Positions 40,501 to 51,200 are shown, counted from the stretch's first letter. The stretch: DNA of 64,000 nt from Styela clava (GCF_964204865.1 NC_135257.1:7958151-8022150), one strand, 5' to 3'. Made by a program: numbers and translations. Notes: a model not told the origin generated them from the letters alone.

Positions 40501-43500
40501 TTGCCCTCTTTGGTTTTCTTCGTTTTTCTTTAGTCTGAATCTTGTCTTTGTCATTTTATATAATCTGTGTCACTATTCGGTTTCAGATCATAAAATATCA
40601 CATCCAAGCAGTATTTCATTGATTCCATCGGCATCTGACATGTCAGCATATTCAAACAGTCCGCAGGAAGGAGAAAAATCATTGGCACTCGGGGTTGTGC
40701 ATGAACAACCGGAATTACAATCTGAAATTTCTGAGGCAACACCTGTTCCTGTCAACGACCTAGAATCGAAAGAAGGTTTTAACATGAAACCACTTTCACA
40801 AAGTGTCATCAGGTCATCATCAGAAGCAATGCATATGCATAGAAGTGGCTCAAAATATTTAGGAAATAAGGTAAAGAAGTATTTGGTGTGAAGTAATCTT
40901 CATTATCCAGGAATATACAAAACTAATTGAAAAATGAATACTTTTGAAATTTCATTATATTCGATTTATCATTCATTATTTATATTCGATATAAAAAATT
41001 GAATTCAGGATTTATTTAGAATCTTTTAATTGAGAATTAGGGTTTTGAGCTGTCAGAAAAGCATATCAAACCGTACAATATCTCAATTGGTAACAAACAA
41101 TACGGAGAAAACTCATTTATATTTGTTGTTTTAGATATGATCAACTTGAATATATAGTGATTTTTCTAATTTCCCACAAACTTGCTACCAATTTCGAATA
41201 CGTATTCAATATTTCATATTCAAAATTATTTATCAGAATGTATTCAAAATGTAAAATAATCGGTTTTGGCCATCTCTGTTATTATGTTTGAACTGGAAAA
41301 ATGGCACATCATAAAAGATCACAAAGGTTTCTAGGTGACAATGTTCAGTTGATAAAACTGTACATTCTTCTCAAAAAATGAAGTTTTGGATGCCGATCAG
41401 GAATTTATAATTGAAAAAACAAACATGAAAGTCTGATATTCATTATGATCTGTCTTTTATGATCAGGCGCGCAGAGTGAATGACTAAAAAAATATGCACA
41501 TCAGTGATGCTTATTCTTATTGCACATTTGATTTGTACATTAGAATTAATGGGTGCTCCTGAAGTATGTGCACCAAGATGGCGCACAAACCTGAACATAG
41601 AATGTGTACCAGGTTAGGGTTATCAGGTTGTGCGCCAATACTTCTGGAGTGCCAATCAATGTATATCAGTAATCTTGATATACAAATATTCTCTTGTGTA
41701 AAACATTCTATATCAGGGGTGTGCAACCTGTGGTCCACAAGGAAAAATTGTGCGACCCATGGAGGAATGCCAGTTGCGAATTGTGTGCAACCCGCGAAAC
41801 GAGTTTTTTATTTAGTTTTATCTGGTACGTGCGAGTAATTCCAATCCCTTTGCTTTGCAAAGCCTATACCTTTGTCCAATTTATTATCTATGCCTATGAC
41901 GTTACAATGCCATAACAGCTAGCTTGTGCAAGGCGAACTCATGTCAATGATAAATAACCGTGCAACTACTAGAAAGCCAAAGCCTATGTTAAATAATGGT
42001 GCGGCCCACGGTTTCACTCAGGTATTTGTGTCTGGCCCTCCTGTAATAAAGGATGCACACCCCTGTTCTATATGATGCGTCTAATGTACTATATCATCTT
42101 ATACATTTGTGTGTGTTTTCTAGGATGTCAATCCACAAATACTGAAAGAAATGAACAGGTTTCAAGTTAAACAAGACAAAGGAAAAACAATTGATGTCTG
42201 GTGGTTGTTTGATGATGGAGGTTCGTATTTTATGACTGACTTGTTTGCTACATCAACACAAAATTGGTCTATCAATAATAAAAACCAAGTTTAGATCTTG
42301 TCTGATGCTATCTGACTGGATGTACGGTAAGTTGTGTCAAGCGACCAATTTGTTAAAGCTAACAACATTCTTCTAAAACAGGGGTGGGCAAGCTTTTTGG
42401 ACCAGGGGTCAAAAATTTGCCCACCTAGACTGTGACATGTGACTGTGACATGTGAGTATAACGTAAAAAAGCAAGAGAAAAGAGAAAAAAGAGTTACAAA
42501 AGCAAAAGTGGAAAACAATAACCGTCAATAAGCCTCGTGACGAAACTAAATTTAATCGCAATTTCAACAAATTCCTTAGTTATTTTAGCTAAAACATCAA
42601 AATTTGGTTTTAGTTAGATCGCAGCATCAGGCAGGCCAGATTGAATTACATAACGAGCTGGATTTGGCCCGTGGGCCGTAGTTTGCTCATGTCAGATTTA
42701 GGAAGTTGTAATGATTTTTAATCTACTTAGGATTAGTGATCACTGACTTTTATCCCAAGTTGAGATAAAAATTCCTCCTTTATCTCCCAGGAGGAGAAAG
42801 CCACTAAAACAATTAATCTATGAAGAACCATGGCGTTACACACTTTTTAATGTGTCTTTAACTGCTAAGGTGGGTGCGGGAACCAGTTCCACATTGCAGA
42901 TGCTTGGATATGAATCAGCAAAAAATAAAATAAACTAACCAAGCAAATCCAGATAATTATTCAAATTCTCCTCTTACAGGCCTCACAATTTTGCTGCCAT
43001 ATCTTTTGTCTATTAAACAACAATGGTCTGGATGTCACCTGAGAGTTTTTACTGGAGGAAAACAAAGTCGAATCGATCAAGAGAAGAGAACGTAAGTAAT
43101 ATGAGTGCTTGAACAAATTTTTTTTGTCCTGTCAACCTTTCAATACCCGATGATTTTTAGCTCCCTGCAAACATATCAGATCAAATATTTTTTTATGCAA
43201 AATTGAAGTGTTTTGAATTAATATAAATCATCGCTATAGAATACTAAAGTTAAAAAGTCTTTCTCATGTTCTATTTTTAACTGTAGTAATTACTTAATGT
43301 TTTTTTTTCTTGACAATAGTGTTTTGATCCACTGTTCTTTTAAATTACTTGTATAGAAGCTATTGAAACTTCAAAATCAAAATCTGTTTCAGAATGGCTC
43401 AGTTGCTAAGCAAGTTTCGAATTGATTTCAAGGATGTTATTGTCGTTCCAGATATCAACCAGAAACCAAAAAAATCAAGGTAACCTTACTACTTAGCTCA

Positions 43501-45024
43501 GTGGTTTTCATCCTTCTTGGTGGAGTCCCCAATGAAACATTCCAGGGGATCGAGGAACTCCTGTGCAGTAGTTAATTGACTTTTATTGTCTGAATTGTAT
43601 AAACTATAAATATATATAAAAGCAAATCTAATACTGGTAAAACAGAATGATCTTTAAAGTGTAGTAGCAGGTTTAATGATAGTGACGAACCTAATAGGTA
43701 TTTGATTATATTCAAACTTGTGGAACACCTGTACTGTAGAACTCCAGGGTTTCGCAGAAACCAGTAAAAGCCACTAATTGTTCTTGGCTAGATGATTAGA
43801 TATTAGTTTTGTTAATATTATCGTGTAAATACTAATTATAAGCAATTTTCAAATGATTTTAACATTTCTCTCGATTTTTCCAGTATCAGTAATTTTGAAG
43901 AGCTTATCAAACCATTTCGAATGCTCGATGGCGAAATGTCTGAAGAAGATCGACAAATTGCCAGAACAAAAGAGCCGTGGAAAATTACAGATGACGAATT
44001 GGAAGTATTGAAAGAAAAGGTAAATTGTTATAAATTGCTTGTCTGAGGCTGTCTGACTTACAGAAATACATTTGTGTTAGTGTGCGGCAGGACTTTTGAA
44101 TTGCATAATGGAATATTTGAATAGATTGTGTTTATGGCATTTTTTGTAGTCACTAAGGAAGACCATAGCACTGCACCTTAAATATTATAATTGATACACA
44201 ATTCAAATTTTGTGCTACAGACTGATGTACTGTACTCTACAGTGTGCATGTTGGTATTGTGAACATTTTATTCCCATGTTTCTGTCGCCACTGCCTTATA
44301 TATCAAATTAATTTCTTCAGACGAACAGACAAATTCGTCTCAGGGAACTTATACAGACACATTCGATGGATGCTGCACTGGTTGTTATGTAAGTGTAATT
44401 ATATGGTTTCTTTATCAATTTTAAGTATTTCCACCTTTTACAACTTGGATTACTTCGCACATAAAATTGTTAAACTTAATATAATTGAAATGCTTAATCA
44501 CTATAGTTTTGAGTCAATGATTAATAATAGTGAGCAAAATTCATTTTTCAAAGGCAACAATGTTCAGGAAACCTTCAAATTAGTAAAAGCTGAATATGGA
44601 GCGCTTTTAAACCATTGTAGTCTTGATATCCCCATCGATCAACAAATAGCATACTCTCTATCTAAAATTCATTACATTTTATATAATATGTCATACTTCT
44701 TCAAAAAATACGAGTGATGGATAATCGACAATTTTCAATATTTCAAAAGATCTTATTGAACTAATTTCTGTGAATGCACAGTGAAAAACATATCTAAATA
44801 AAGGCAACTAGACAGTGGCATTCAAAATTCTGTACTCCTCATCACATATAGTAAATAAACTTCATAAAATCCTATTTTCAACATTTAGGACACTTCCAAT
44901 GGCAAGAAAAGGTACCTGTTCAGCAGGATTATACATGTCATGGTTAGAAGAACTTTCACGTGACATGCCACCTATGTTACTCATGAGAGGAAATCAAACA
45001 AGCGTTCTCACTTTTTACTCATAA
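22525..45024 (+). CDS. Na-K-2Cl cotransporter (NKCC, SLC12A1/A2-like), 30 exons
   Basis: Electroneutral plasma-membrane importer of Na, K and two Cl. Exons: 22525-22542, 24168-24219, 24410-24720, 25166-25238, 25561-25676, 26064-26153, 26495-26614, 26762-26837, 28977-29072, 29327-29466, 31246-31359, 32407-32518, 33024-33148, 33790-33913, 34843-34982, 35493-35600, 35901-36126, 36667-36822, 37336-37435, 37828-37939, 38808-38948, 39574-39680, 40005-40102, 40587-40870, 42124-42220, 42980-43091, 43393-43479, 43884-44019, 44321-44388, 44889-45024. They join in phase to 1225 codons with stop (human NKCC1: 1212 aa). The N-terminus has two SPAK/OSR1 docking motifs (RFKV 4-7, RFHV 141-144) and phosphoacceptor Thr 179 and 184 in [11 protein letters not shown]. 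The membrane core is about 260-732, with LNIWGVMLF in TM1, [15 protein letters not shown] (Ser 591/592, the Na site in relatives), and N-glycosylation sites at 528 and 534. The C-terminus ends SVLTFYS. Donors of exons 6, 14, 19 and 25 are weak. The tiny first exon is inferred. Confidence 0.95.
22577..23601. mobile_element. 1.0-kb inverted-repeat transposon in NKCC intron 1
   Basis: The left end CCAGTCTGGATTTCATGGC and the reverse complement of the right end match at 17 of 19 positions. Both sides carry a perfect 8-bp duplication TATATCAG (22569-22576 and 23602-23609). This is hAT-like by target size. The interior is not coding: a short minisatellite of GCGTGCAA units (22612-22712), a tandem array (22725-23157), and a palindromic stretch 23234-23358 with TGGACCTTTCCCC inverted ends. 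More GCGTGCA motifs occur at 23516-23580, near the other end. Confidence 0.85.
22725..23157 (+). repeat. Tandem array carrying DR1-like sites
   Basis: Three to four imperfect units of about 90-150 bp, each starting near TACATCCGCGTAAAATTA and containing GGATAAAAAATACG. Two units contain TGACCTTTGACCCC (22798-22811 and 23020-23033), a direct repeat of the nuclear-receptor half-site with one spacer base (DR1). A third similar site, GGGTCAAAGGTTG, lies just outside at 23332-23344 in the opposite orientation. Confidence 0.75.
23669..24006 (+). mobile_element. tRNA-derived SINE with long target duplication
   Basis: The head has a box-A-like stretch (TGGCTCATTGTGCTAAGC) and a box B (GGTTCGAATACC). 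The tail ends in GGATAAATATG and repeated CCTATCC. It is bounded by direct repeats of about 30 bp ending TTCTGTTTTGTACAG (23639-23668 and 24007-24036), the mark of target-primed insertion. It lies in NKCC intron 1. Confidence 0.85.
26838..28976 (+). other. Long NKCC intron 8
   Basis: A 2.1-kb intron between the exons encoding TM1 and TM2. I see no transposon ends, exon or repeat in it. It is the longest repeat-free stretch of the window. Confidence 0.6.
30415..30717. mobile_element. Non-autonomous hAT (303 bp) in NKCC intron 10
   Basis: Starts CAGGCTTACCCAAACTGGGG and ends AAGCTTGGGAAAACCTG. It is flanked by a perfect 8-bp duplication GTGTAAAC (30407-30414 and 30718-30725). Confidence 0.9.
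34695..34790 (-). mobile_element. tRNA-like SINE fragment in NKCC intron 14
   Basis: The minus strand shows GGCCTAGCGGTTGAGGCATG (box-A-like) and, about 45 bases later, AGGGTTCAAGTCCC (box-B-like). Spacing and sequence are tRNA-like, but there is no foldable acceptor stem, so a SINE head is likelier than a tRNA gene. Confidence 0.55.
36240..36352 (-). mobile_element. tRNA-like SINE fragment in NKCC intron 17
   Basis: The minus strand has ATGGCTTAGTGGTTAGAGGA (box-A-like) and GATCTTGAGTTCCC (diverged box B). It resembles the fragments at 34695-34790 and 39357-39450. Confidence 0.5.
38246..38412. mobile_element. hAT fragment in NKCC intron 20
   Basis: Matches 42525-42690 closely (AACTAAATTTAATCGCAAT, ACATCAAAATTTGGTTTTAG, GCAGCATCAGGC). 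The left end is degraded, and the right end is broken by or lies next to the insertion at 38423. Confidence 0.65.
38423..38731. mobile_element. Non-autonomous hAT (309 bp) in NKCC intron 20
   Basis: Starts CAGGGCTACTCAACTGGCGG and ends AGTTGAGTAGCCCTG, with a perfect 8-bp duplication CTTTATAC at 38415-38422 and 38732-38739. It is inserted at the edge of the older hAT fragment 38246-38412. Confidence 0.92.
39152..39339. mobile_element. Small hAT-like element in NKCC intron 21
   Basis: Inverted ends CAGGGGTGGGCAATTACTTT and TTATTTTTCCCACCCCTG. The flanking octamers GTTTTCCT and GTTTACCA match only partly, so it is an old insertion. Confidence 0.7.
39357..39450 (-). mobile_element. tRNA-like SINE fragment in NKCC intron 21
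   Basis: The minus strand has GATGGCCTCGTGATTAAAAG (box-A-like) and GCAAGTTCAAATCC (box-B-like), directly next to the small hAT. Confidence 0.5.
41555..41652. mobile_element. Short MITE-like repeat, copy 4 of 5, deleted
   Basis: Ends GCTCCTGAAGTATGTGCACC and GCGCCAATACTTCTGGAGTG, with GTACCAGGTTAGGG inside. The middle of the family sequence is missing. It lies in NKCC intron 24. Confidence 0.65.
41714..42065. mobile_element. Non-autonomous hAT (352 bp) in NKCC intron 24
   Basis: Starts CAGGGGTGTGCAACCTGTGG and ends GGATGCACACCCCTG, with a perfect 8-bp duplication TTCTATAT (41706-41713 and 42066-42073). Same family as 6132-6564. It ends only about 60 bases before exon 25. Confidence 0.92.
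42379..42693. mobile_element. hAT element in NKCC intron 25
   Basis: Starts CAGGGGTGGGCAAGCTTTTT and ends near GGGCCGTAGTTTGCTCATG. The interior is shared with 38246-38412. No clean target duplication survives. Confidence 0.7.
43499..43760. mobile_element. Degraded hAT-like element in NKCC intron 27
   Basis: The left end CAGTGGTTTTCATCCTTCTT resembles the widespread CAGTGGTTCTCAAACTT hAT end. The interior has GGGGATCGAGGAACTCC and the right part CTCCAGGGTTTCGCAGAAACC. The boundaries are approximate. Confidence 0.45.
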
Positions 45025-47242
45025 CAAAGCCTGAGAGAAGCATAGACATAGAATCTATTTCCTTGGATGTCTTCTCTCAACAAAGCTCTGGGTGACAAGC
45101 TACTAAATCATCAAAGACAACTGTCTGCAGTGCATGTAATTAAGGCGCTTCGAACTGAATTAGTAGTTGTAGACTTTTTTCATTGAATTTCCAATTTATT
45201 CAATGCTTACTTGTTTCATATATTGCTTGAAATTTCATGCTGAAGAAATGCAAATATCAGTTTGTCAAAACTTTTTGTTATTACCGACATAAATTATGGA
45301 TCAAAGCTACTGGACATCGAAACAATTTATTTAAAATAGTAGCACAATTATAGTCATTTGAGTCGAGTTAAACACTGAGATAGTCTCAACTGGCGGTTAG
45401 TGTAGAAGTCTCTTTACTTAGATGACTCTTGTCACTTCAAGTCTTTGAAATATGGTGACACGAGCCTCAACACTGGTTTCAAGCAAAATATGAAGATCTA
45501 GTCCAGTGGTTCTCAAACTTTTTAAACCGCGCCCCCTTTTTTAGAATTTGTCAAGTGTCACGCCCCATCTTGAAAATAAGTAGCTAACAATAAGCCATAA
45601 ATAACAGATTATAAGGAAAAAGTATGCTTTATTAAAAAAAACACTTTGAAAATATGTGGATGAATCATAAATATCTAAAATATAGAAATGTGAGTACTAT
45701 CCAAAATAAGACAGGCAAGATCAAATCTAAACAAATATTTTTTATTAGCGTCACGCACCCTCGAAAAATTGTCGACGCCCCTCTTATGTGGCGCGACCCA
45801 TCATTTGAGAACCACTGATCTAGATTAATCAACGTTTTTTTGGAATTTATGAGCTTCTAAGATATTGTATTTTGTTTATCTTCTCAAAAAAAAAAAAATT
45901 TTTTTTTATTTTCAGCTTTTCGTACTTCCTGCAATTTTCTAATTTCAAATATTTCTTGTCAGGATTTGCCAAAAAAAATGATTCCTGACGGTCTTTGTTG
46001 TAATTACTCATGTATTTTTACCATGTTGGCACCATACACAAATTTACATAGGTTTCCGAAACCAATTATTTTTTTTCCTAATTCGATAGGATTCTATAAA
46101 ATGACCACTGCCTAAAAGACCTTTCGGAGTACATTTTTATCTTGCACAGCACTACTCTTAATTTTGCCTACCTCGTTGAAAATAACAATTTGGATTCAAA
46201 ATATTAGACTTGATAATTTACCTATTTTAATCCTTGGTCAAAATGTGTACGCAGTTGTTGCCATGGAGTTTGGGCATCAGCTGCAAGCATTCATAGAACT
46301 AGTTATATTTTACATACTAGGACTACCATCTTCTTATCACACTGATTATTATCACATATCGTCTGCTATGTTTTTTGGCATATCTTTCAGTTAATTATGT
46401 CCATGTTAAAGTTGCCAGCAATTGTCACTCTCTACAACCCAATATGTTCTATACATATTAAGTAGATTGTATATTGTGCTGCAAAATTGATGCCATTATA
46501 TTTATTGTCTACTGCTAAGTCTGTGTACGGTTTTGTTCTATTTATGCCATTTCATTGCGAGTGTACTTGGTGTCTTGAATTATGATTTTTCATCTTTTTA
46601 TTTCATAGCGGTGAAAATCAAAAATGCTTTTCAAAATTTAGTGCATTCTTCTTTGAGTAATTATCTCACATTGCATCTGGACAAATGAACAAAAAAATTT
46701 GCTATTTTCTATAAAAACAAATGGATTCCAGAAACTTAGTTTGAAATCGCTTACAATGTATAAAAAACAGATCCATGGACATAATCGAGTAGTGAGTAGT
46801 TATCCCTCATTATATTTGAAACCTGGTCTCTTGCTCAAATCATAGTTTGTTGCACTTTTTAGACAAATAGTGGTATATTGGGAATACAAATGCTTATTTT
46901 GTAATTTATCATATAATATATGATCAATTTTTTTTATTTATTATTTCAATTTATCATAGAATAATTAATCACTAGAAATATCATCCTTTGTGTGTATTCC
47001 AGACAAGCACCAATTTTTTAGCTTCGTAGCCATCAATTTTACCTAATTAATCTTGCATTATTATCGTTAATAAAGTCAGTCAATTGATCAAGGTCTAAGC
47101 TGCATTCAATCATCAAAAACTTCACATTAATCTATTCTACTGCTTCTGTTTTTTTGATTTCGTGGTCTAATAAAATAGTAATCTGGACCCACTTATAAAT
47201 TGTTTTTATTTATACTCAAGAGGGTGAGTACAAATGATTTAC
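45025..47242 (+). other. 3' region of NKCC
   Basis: Downstream of the NKCC stop. It holds one hAT (45504-45817) and AT-rich DNA without a supported ORF. AATAAA hexamers at 47069-47074 and 47169-47174 are candidate poly(A) signals, which would imply a 3'UTR of about 2 kb. An earlier variant signal is possible. Confidence 0.45.
45504..45817. mobile_element. Non-autonomous hAT (314 bp) downstream of NKCC
   Basis: Starts CAGTGGTTCTCAAACTTTTT and ends CATTTGAGAACCACTG. The flanking octamers ATCTAGTC and ATCTAGAT match at 6 of 8. It probably lies in the NKCC 3'UTR. Confidence 0.85.
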
Positions 47243-47490
47243 CTTGTATGTATATGTGGTGGCGTACGAGGAAGTTTGTTGAATAGGTAACCGGAAATGT
47301 CGTATGTGCCTGGAATTGCAATGATGCGCCACAAGTTAGGAAGCTCACAAAGTAATAAAATGACACATGCCAGAAAACCTGTTCCTGCTGCGCTAGTGTA
47401 CATATATCGACAAGCGATTGATTCAGTTGGATACTTTCTATCTTCGATCTCAACCTCAGCAATACATATGGGGGGGGGGGATTTAGTCAT
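47243..47490 (-). CDS. Candidate exon with one membrane segment, unknown gene
   Basis: The minus-strand frame is open from an ATG at 47490 (reading through a C11 run) or from an AG near 47465, down to a good GTAAAT donor after 47243. The product has an acidic start (AEVEIEDRKYP), then a likely transmembrane helix (AAGTGFLACVILLLCELPNLW), then GTYDISGYLF and a His/Pro-rich end. No partner exon was identified on the minus strand below 47243, which is NKCC 3' sequence. I do not recognise the family. It could be a chance frame. Confidence 0.3.
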
Positions 47491-47850
47491 CGTATGATGA
47501 CATAAAATTCATGTATAATATTAGGCACATTCCAACAGCCATAGATACCATATTTTATTGAATACTACATAGCTAGAAGTGCAATAAAGTTCCAAATATT
47601 ATAAGATTTATTGATAACAAGGTGAAATGAGTCTGTATTCACTTTGTGATGGCCGATTGAGGGTCTGTAAAGAATATACATTGATTATGAAACTGCAGCA
47701 ACCAGTTCAGAATACTGGAGATTTTATTTATAGTTTCAGATAGTGACGTTTTGACATGATTATTATCAAAGAGTTAAGCCCACATTACTAATGTTGTTAC
47801 AGAAATGTGGAATAGAAAGGAAAGTCTCCAACTCTATCCCATCAAAATTT

Positions 47851-49989
47851 TCACCCATTGCTATGAAAACCCCGTCCATGAAGTGTATAAGATTGAACAG
47901 GCTGTCCTTTAGCAATAACGTACTTCACATTTGACATGGTTCGTATGTGTGGTATAACATTTTGATATTTGACACGGCCTCTTGGTGATTCTGTTCTGCT
48001 TTCATTTGAGGGTGCTTGCAATACACTTGTAACTGTTGTTGACAGGGGTAATTTCACAGGTGTATTTAAAACACTTTTACCAGGATTATAGGAAGATATT
48101 ACAAAGTGTGTACACATTTTTATATTTTGTAATGGTCTGGCATCTTGTCCAGGGATGTTCTGAACTGCTGTTGGTAAAAAAATTGCAGGCTGAGTTTCAT
48201 CTGGCATTGAGTTCTTTTCAGGACATATATCCGCATTTTTCAACACTTGTGGTGATATCAGTGTTGTTTCATTTGAATCCTGTTGCGAATGGGCACCTAA
48301 CTGAACTATCTCTGCACTACATACAGCTTCCTGTATAATATCTCCATCGGGAAGCTCTGATGAGGTCTGGTGAATAACTTTTGATGACTTTCCATCTTGT
48401 TCAGCATCACCACTTTGAGGTTGTGCGAAATGTACATATCCAGGCTCAGATGCAGAGACTTGATTCTGAACATCATTATCCGTTTGCATCAATATTCTTG
48501 ATTTTATACATTCCGCTGATCGAATTTTTCGAACACGAATCCTTTGTGGCCTTTTTCCATCATGTATCAATAAATGTTGTTTCAAATTCCCACTTTGTGC
48601 AAAACTTCTGCTGCATTTTTCACATTTAAATGGTTTCAAACCGGTGTGAGTTCTTTCGTGCGATTTCAGATTTCCTTTTTGTCTGAAGGTTTTGTTGCAA
48701 TTTTCACATTGGAATGGCTTATTATTAGTGTGAATTTTGATGTGACGCTCCAAGTTGCTCTTTGTCAAAAAATTTTGTTGGCATTGTGTACATCGAAAGC
48801 ATTTCTCAAGTATATGTGTTGTGATATGACGGTCAAGTATTTTTTGATGAGTAAATGCCTTATGGCAATGAGAGCAAATGAAATCTTTGTCACCATGACT
48901 CCTCATGTGCCTATTTAAAATACTCTTTCTGGTAAATGATTTTCTACAAATCACGCATTCATGAGTCTTTGGAAGTGGAACCCCTGTATGTTTGGCCATA
49001 TGTCTGTTCAGGCTATTCCTATCAGCAAATCTGTTGTAACACTGTTCACATTTGTATGGTTTTTCACCTTCGTGTACCAATTTGACATGTCTAACCAAAC
49101 ATGATCTACTTGAAAATTGCTTATTGCAAATATAGCATAGTTTTTCATTTCCATTTTTATTCTCTGGTAGCCTGAATATTGGTTTTGCTTTGTTTGGCGT
49201 TATTACTTTCTGCTTAGTAATATCGGAATCTTTGGGAGATATATGACATGTTTTCTTCGTTTTACCAATTCTTTTAATATATCTTTTAGTTAAAATTGAA
49301 ATTCTTCTTTTATGTCCAGTATTATGAGTCTTAATGTGGATTTTATGTGAAAGTGCACTAGTACATTTCTTGTGACATGGTCCACAGGGCCTAATGTTCT
49401 TTTTACAATCAAGTACACGATGTCGATGTTTTCTTTTCCAAAGTAAAAACCTCCTGAGATATTTTCTAGGATTACGAATTTCATCACTGCTGTTTTTCCA
49501 TTTCTCAAATTCTTTATATCCTTCATACATTTTCAAGCAATTTTTGGTGTGAACGGCATAATGCTTCAACAAATGATTATGAAAGTTATTGTTGAGATAA
49601 GTTCGTCTCCAACAAATATGTCTCCTCAGATGTCGAATAAAGTTTGATACATTATTAAATGGTTTTCCGCACATGCAGCAATAAAATGTGCCGTTTAAAC
49701 TCAGATTTTTCCTAATGTTAAAATAGAATCTTTGATGAGGTGCACTAGATATCAAAATCTGTGATTTTCCGTAGACAATTCTGAAAAGTTCTCTGTTTAG
49801 AAATTTATTGCAACTTGGGCAAATTACATTTTTCTTTTTCACACAGCTTATTGATGAATTAAAATCTATAAAATTTGAGTTTTTACATATTAAACACTCT
49901 TGAGGTATTTCTTCAATATCATCTTCCCAAGTCAAATTAGTGTTCCTGTGTTCCCCACCGACTTCCATTTTCAGCAATATGCATGACAA
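47851..49989 (-). CDS. C2H2 zinc-finger protein, intronless (712 aa)
   Basis: Presumed nuclear DNA-binding regulator. Seven well-formed C2H2 fingers lie at residues 285-306, 313-334, 344-365, 371-392, 400-420, 429-448 and 457-476. Linkers are canonical only in part (EGEKPYK, TNNKPFQ, TGLKPFK), while others are longer or altered. An isolated finger is at 104-124, a degenerate one at 202-221, and paired CxxC motifs at 32-35 and 57-60 might form an N-terminal zinc site. The region 125-240 is very basic, and the C-terminal 230 residues are Ser/Gln/Pro-rich and disordered. I took the first ATG; Met 8 (MEVGGEHRN) is an equally good start. AATAAA on the minus strand at 47723-47728 is a plausible poly(A) signal. 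There is no KRAB, SCAN, BTB or ZAD domain, and no clear orthologue can be named. Confidence 0.9.
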   Translation of the reverse strand: MSCILLKMEVGGEHRNTNLTWEDDIEEIPQECLICKNSNFIDFNSSISCVKKKNVICPSCNKFLNRELFRIVYGKSQILISSAPHQRFYFNIRKNLSLNGTFYCCMCGKPFNNVSNFIRHLRRHICWRRTYLNNNFHNHLLKHYAVHTKNCLKMYEGYKEFEKWKNSSDEIRNPRKYLRRFLLWKRKHRHRVLDCKKNIRPCGPCHKKCTSALSHKIHIKTHNTGHKRRISILTKRYIKRIGKTKKTCHISPKDSDITKQKVITPNKAKPIFRLPENKNGNEKLCYICNKQFSSRSCLVRHVKLVHEGEKPYKCEQCYNRFADRNSLNRHMAKHTGVPLPKTHECVICRKSFTRKSILNRHMRSHGDKDFICSHCHKAFTHQKILDRHITTHILEKCFRCTQCQQNFLTKSNLERHIKIHTNNKPFQCENCNKTFRQKGNLKSHERTHTGLKPFKCEKCSRSFAQSGNLKQHLLIHDGKRPQRIRVRKIRSAECIKSRILMQTDNDVQNQVSASEPGYVHFAQPQSGDAEQDGKSSKVIHQTSSELPDGDIIQEAVCSAEIVQLGAHSQQDSNETTLISPQVLKNADICPEKNSMPDETQPAIFLPTAVQNIPGQDARPLQNIKMCTHFVISSYNPGKSVLNTPVKLPLSTTVTSVLQAPSNESRTESPRGRVKYQNVIPHIRTMSNVKYVIAKGQPVQSYTLHGRGFHSNG

Positions 49990-50607
49990 GAGGTTTCTGT
50001 ATTATAGATTCTATTTTATATCTTAGGCCAATATTCCAGTATACTATTTCAACATAGTCACAAAAAAGTAATAATAAGATGAGAGAAACATATCATTGAC
50101 AGTCTGACAGTAGGCTAGTCAACGAGAAAATGGATACAGTACCGGTAACAAAAAGAATAAGAATACAAAATGATCCATATAATACAGAAATAGGTCAACT
50201 TCGTATGCAATTACATATTTTGTAATAATATTACGGTTATAATAATACAGTATTTCGGCTTCAAATTTGAGTGCAAACTATAGTGGGGTCTGGTATAGTT
50301 TAGTACTTCTAGTGGGCGTGGCTTTTTTAATATGTTACTGCTGACCCCCCCCCCCCTGACTACGTCACCAAAAAATTACGTCCCTGCGACGTCACAATCA
50401 CGAAATAGAGCTTGTCAAAGTATAACAACGTCGGGTCTCGTGTAGTTTCGTACTTCTAGTAGGCGTAGCATAACAATTTTTTGACATGCCAATCCTAACC
50501 CTCACCTGACTACGCCATCCAAAAATTACGTCACTACGACGTCACAATCACGTCATAGAGCTTGTCAAATACTCGTACGATCGCCCGAAATAGCATCGGC
50601 GCGGGCC

Positions 50608-51200
50608 CTACTAAAAAGGTAGGTATCATAGGTATCACAGGTATCACTCACTAAAAAGGTAGGTATCAGTGGTAAATGACTAAAAAGGTAGGTATCAGTA
50701 GTAGATGACTAAAAAGGTAGGTATCAGTGTCTAAAAATGTAGGTATCAGTAGTAAATGACTAAGCGGACATCGGAACGTAACATGGGTAACAGGTTAGGG
50801 TTAGGCGATAATTTTTTTCCAATTTTCCTTATTTTAGTCCTATTATCAGTTCTAAGACTAGCCAAGGGCCTCCCGTAGTATTTATACCTAAAATTGTGGC
50901 CTAACCCTAACCTAGTACACATATTACATTCCGATGTCCGCCATCTTGGTTCGCATACTTCGGGAGCCCCCTTTTTAGTCATATACTACTGATACCTACA
51001 TTTACTACTGATACCTACCTTTTTAGTCATCTACTACTGATATACCTACCTTTTTAGTTATTTACTACTGATACCTACCTTTTTAATCATCTACTACTGA
51101 TACCTACCTTTTTAGTCATTTACTACTGATACCTATCTTTTTACTGAGTGATACCTATGATACCTGTGATACCTATGATACCTACCTTTTTAGTAGGGTC
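50608..51200. repeat. Inverted minisatellite arms, about 28-bp unit
   Basis: About five units on the left and seven on the right, in opposite orientation. They start and end with matching variants (GGTATCATAGGTATCACAGG on the left, its complement on the right), so the arms mirror each other in order as well as in sequence. Confidence 0.85.
50764..50969. mobile_element. Short MITE-like repeat, copy 5 of 5, at the palindrome centre
   Basis: Begins GCGGACATCGGAACGTAA and ends TTACGTT-like/ATTCCGATGTCCGCC plus CATACTTCGGGAGC. It is close to copy 2 and itself nearly palindromic. Confidence 0.75.

Noticed and set aside
48036..48918. Several plus-strand frames over the zinc-finger gene
   Set aside because: Antisense shadows of a long, clearly coding minus-strand frame with regular Cys/His spacing.
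50608..51200. Regularly spaced repeats that could suggest a CRISPR-like array
   Set aside because: The organism is an animal. Units are contiguous minisatellite repeats without unique spacers, and the two halves are inverted.
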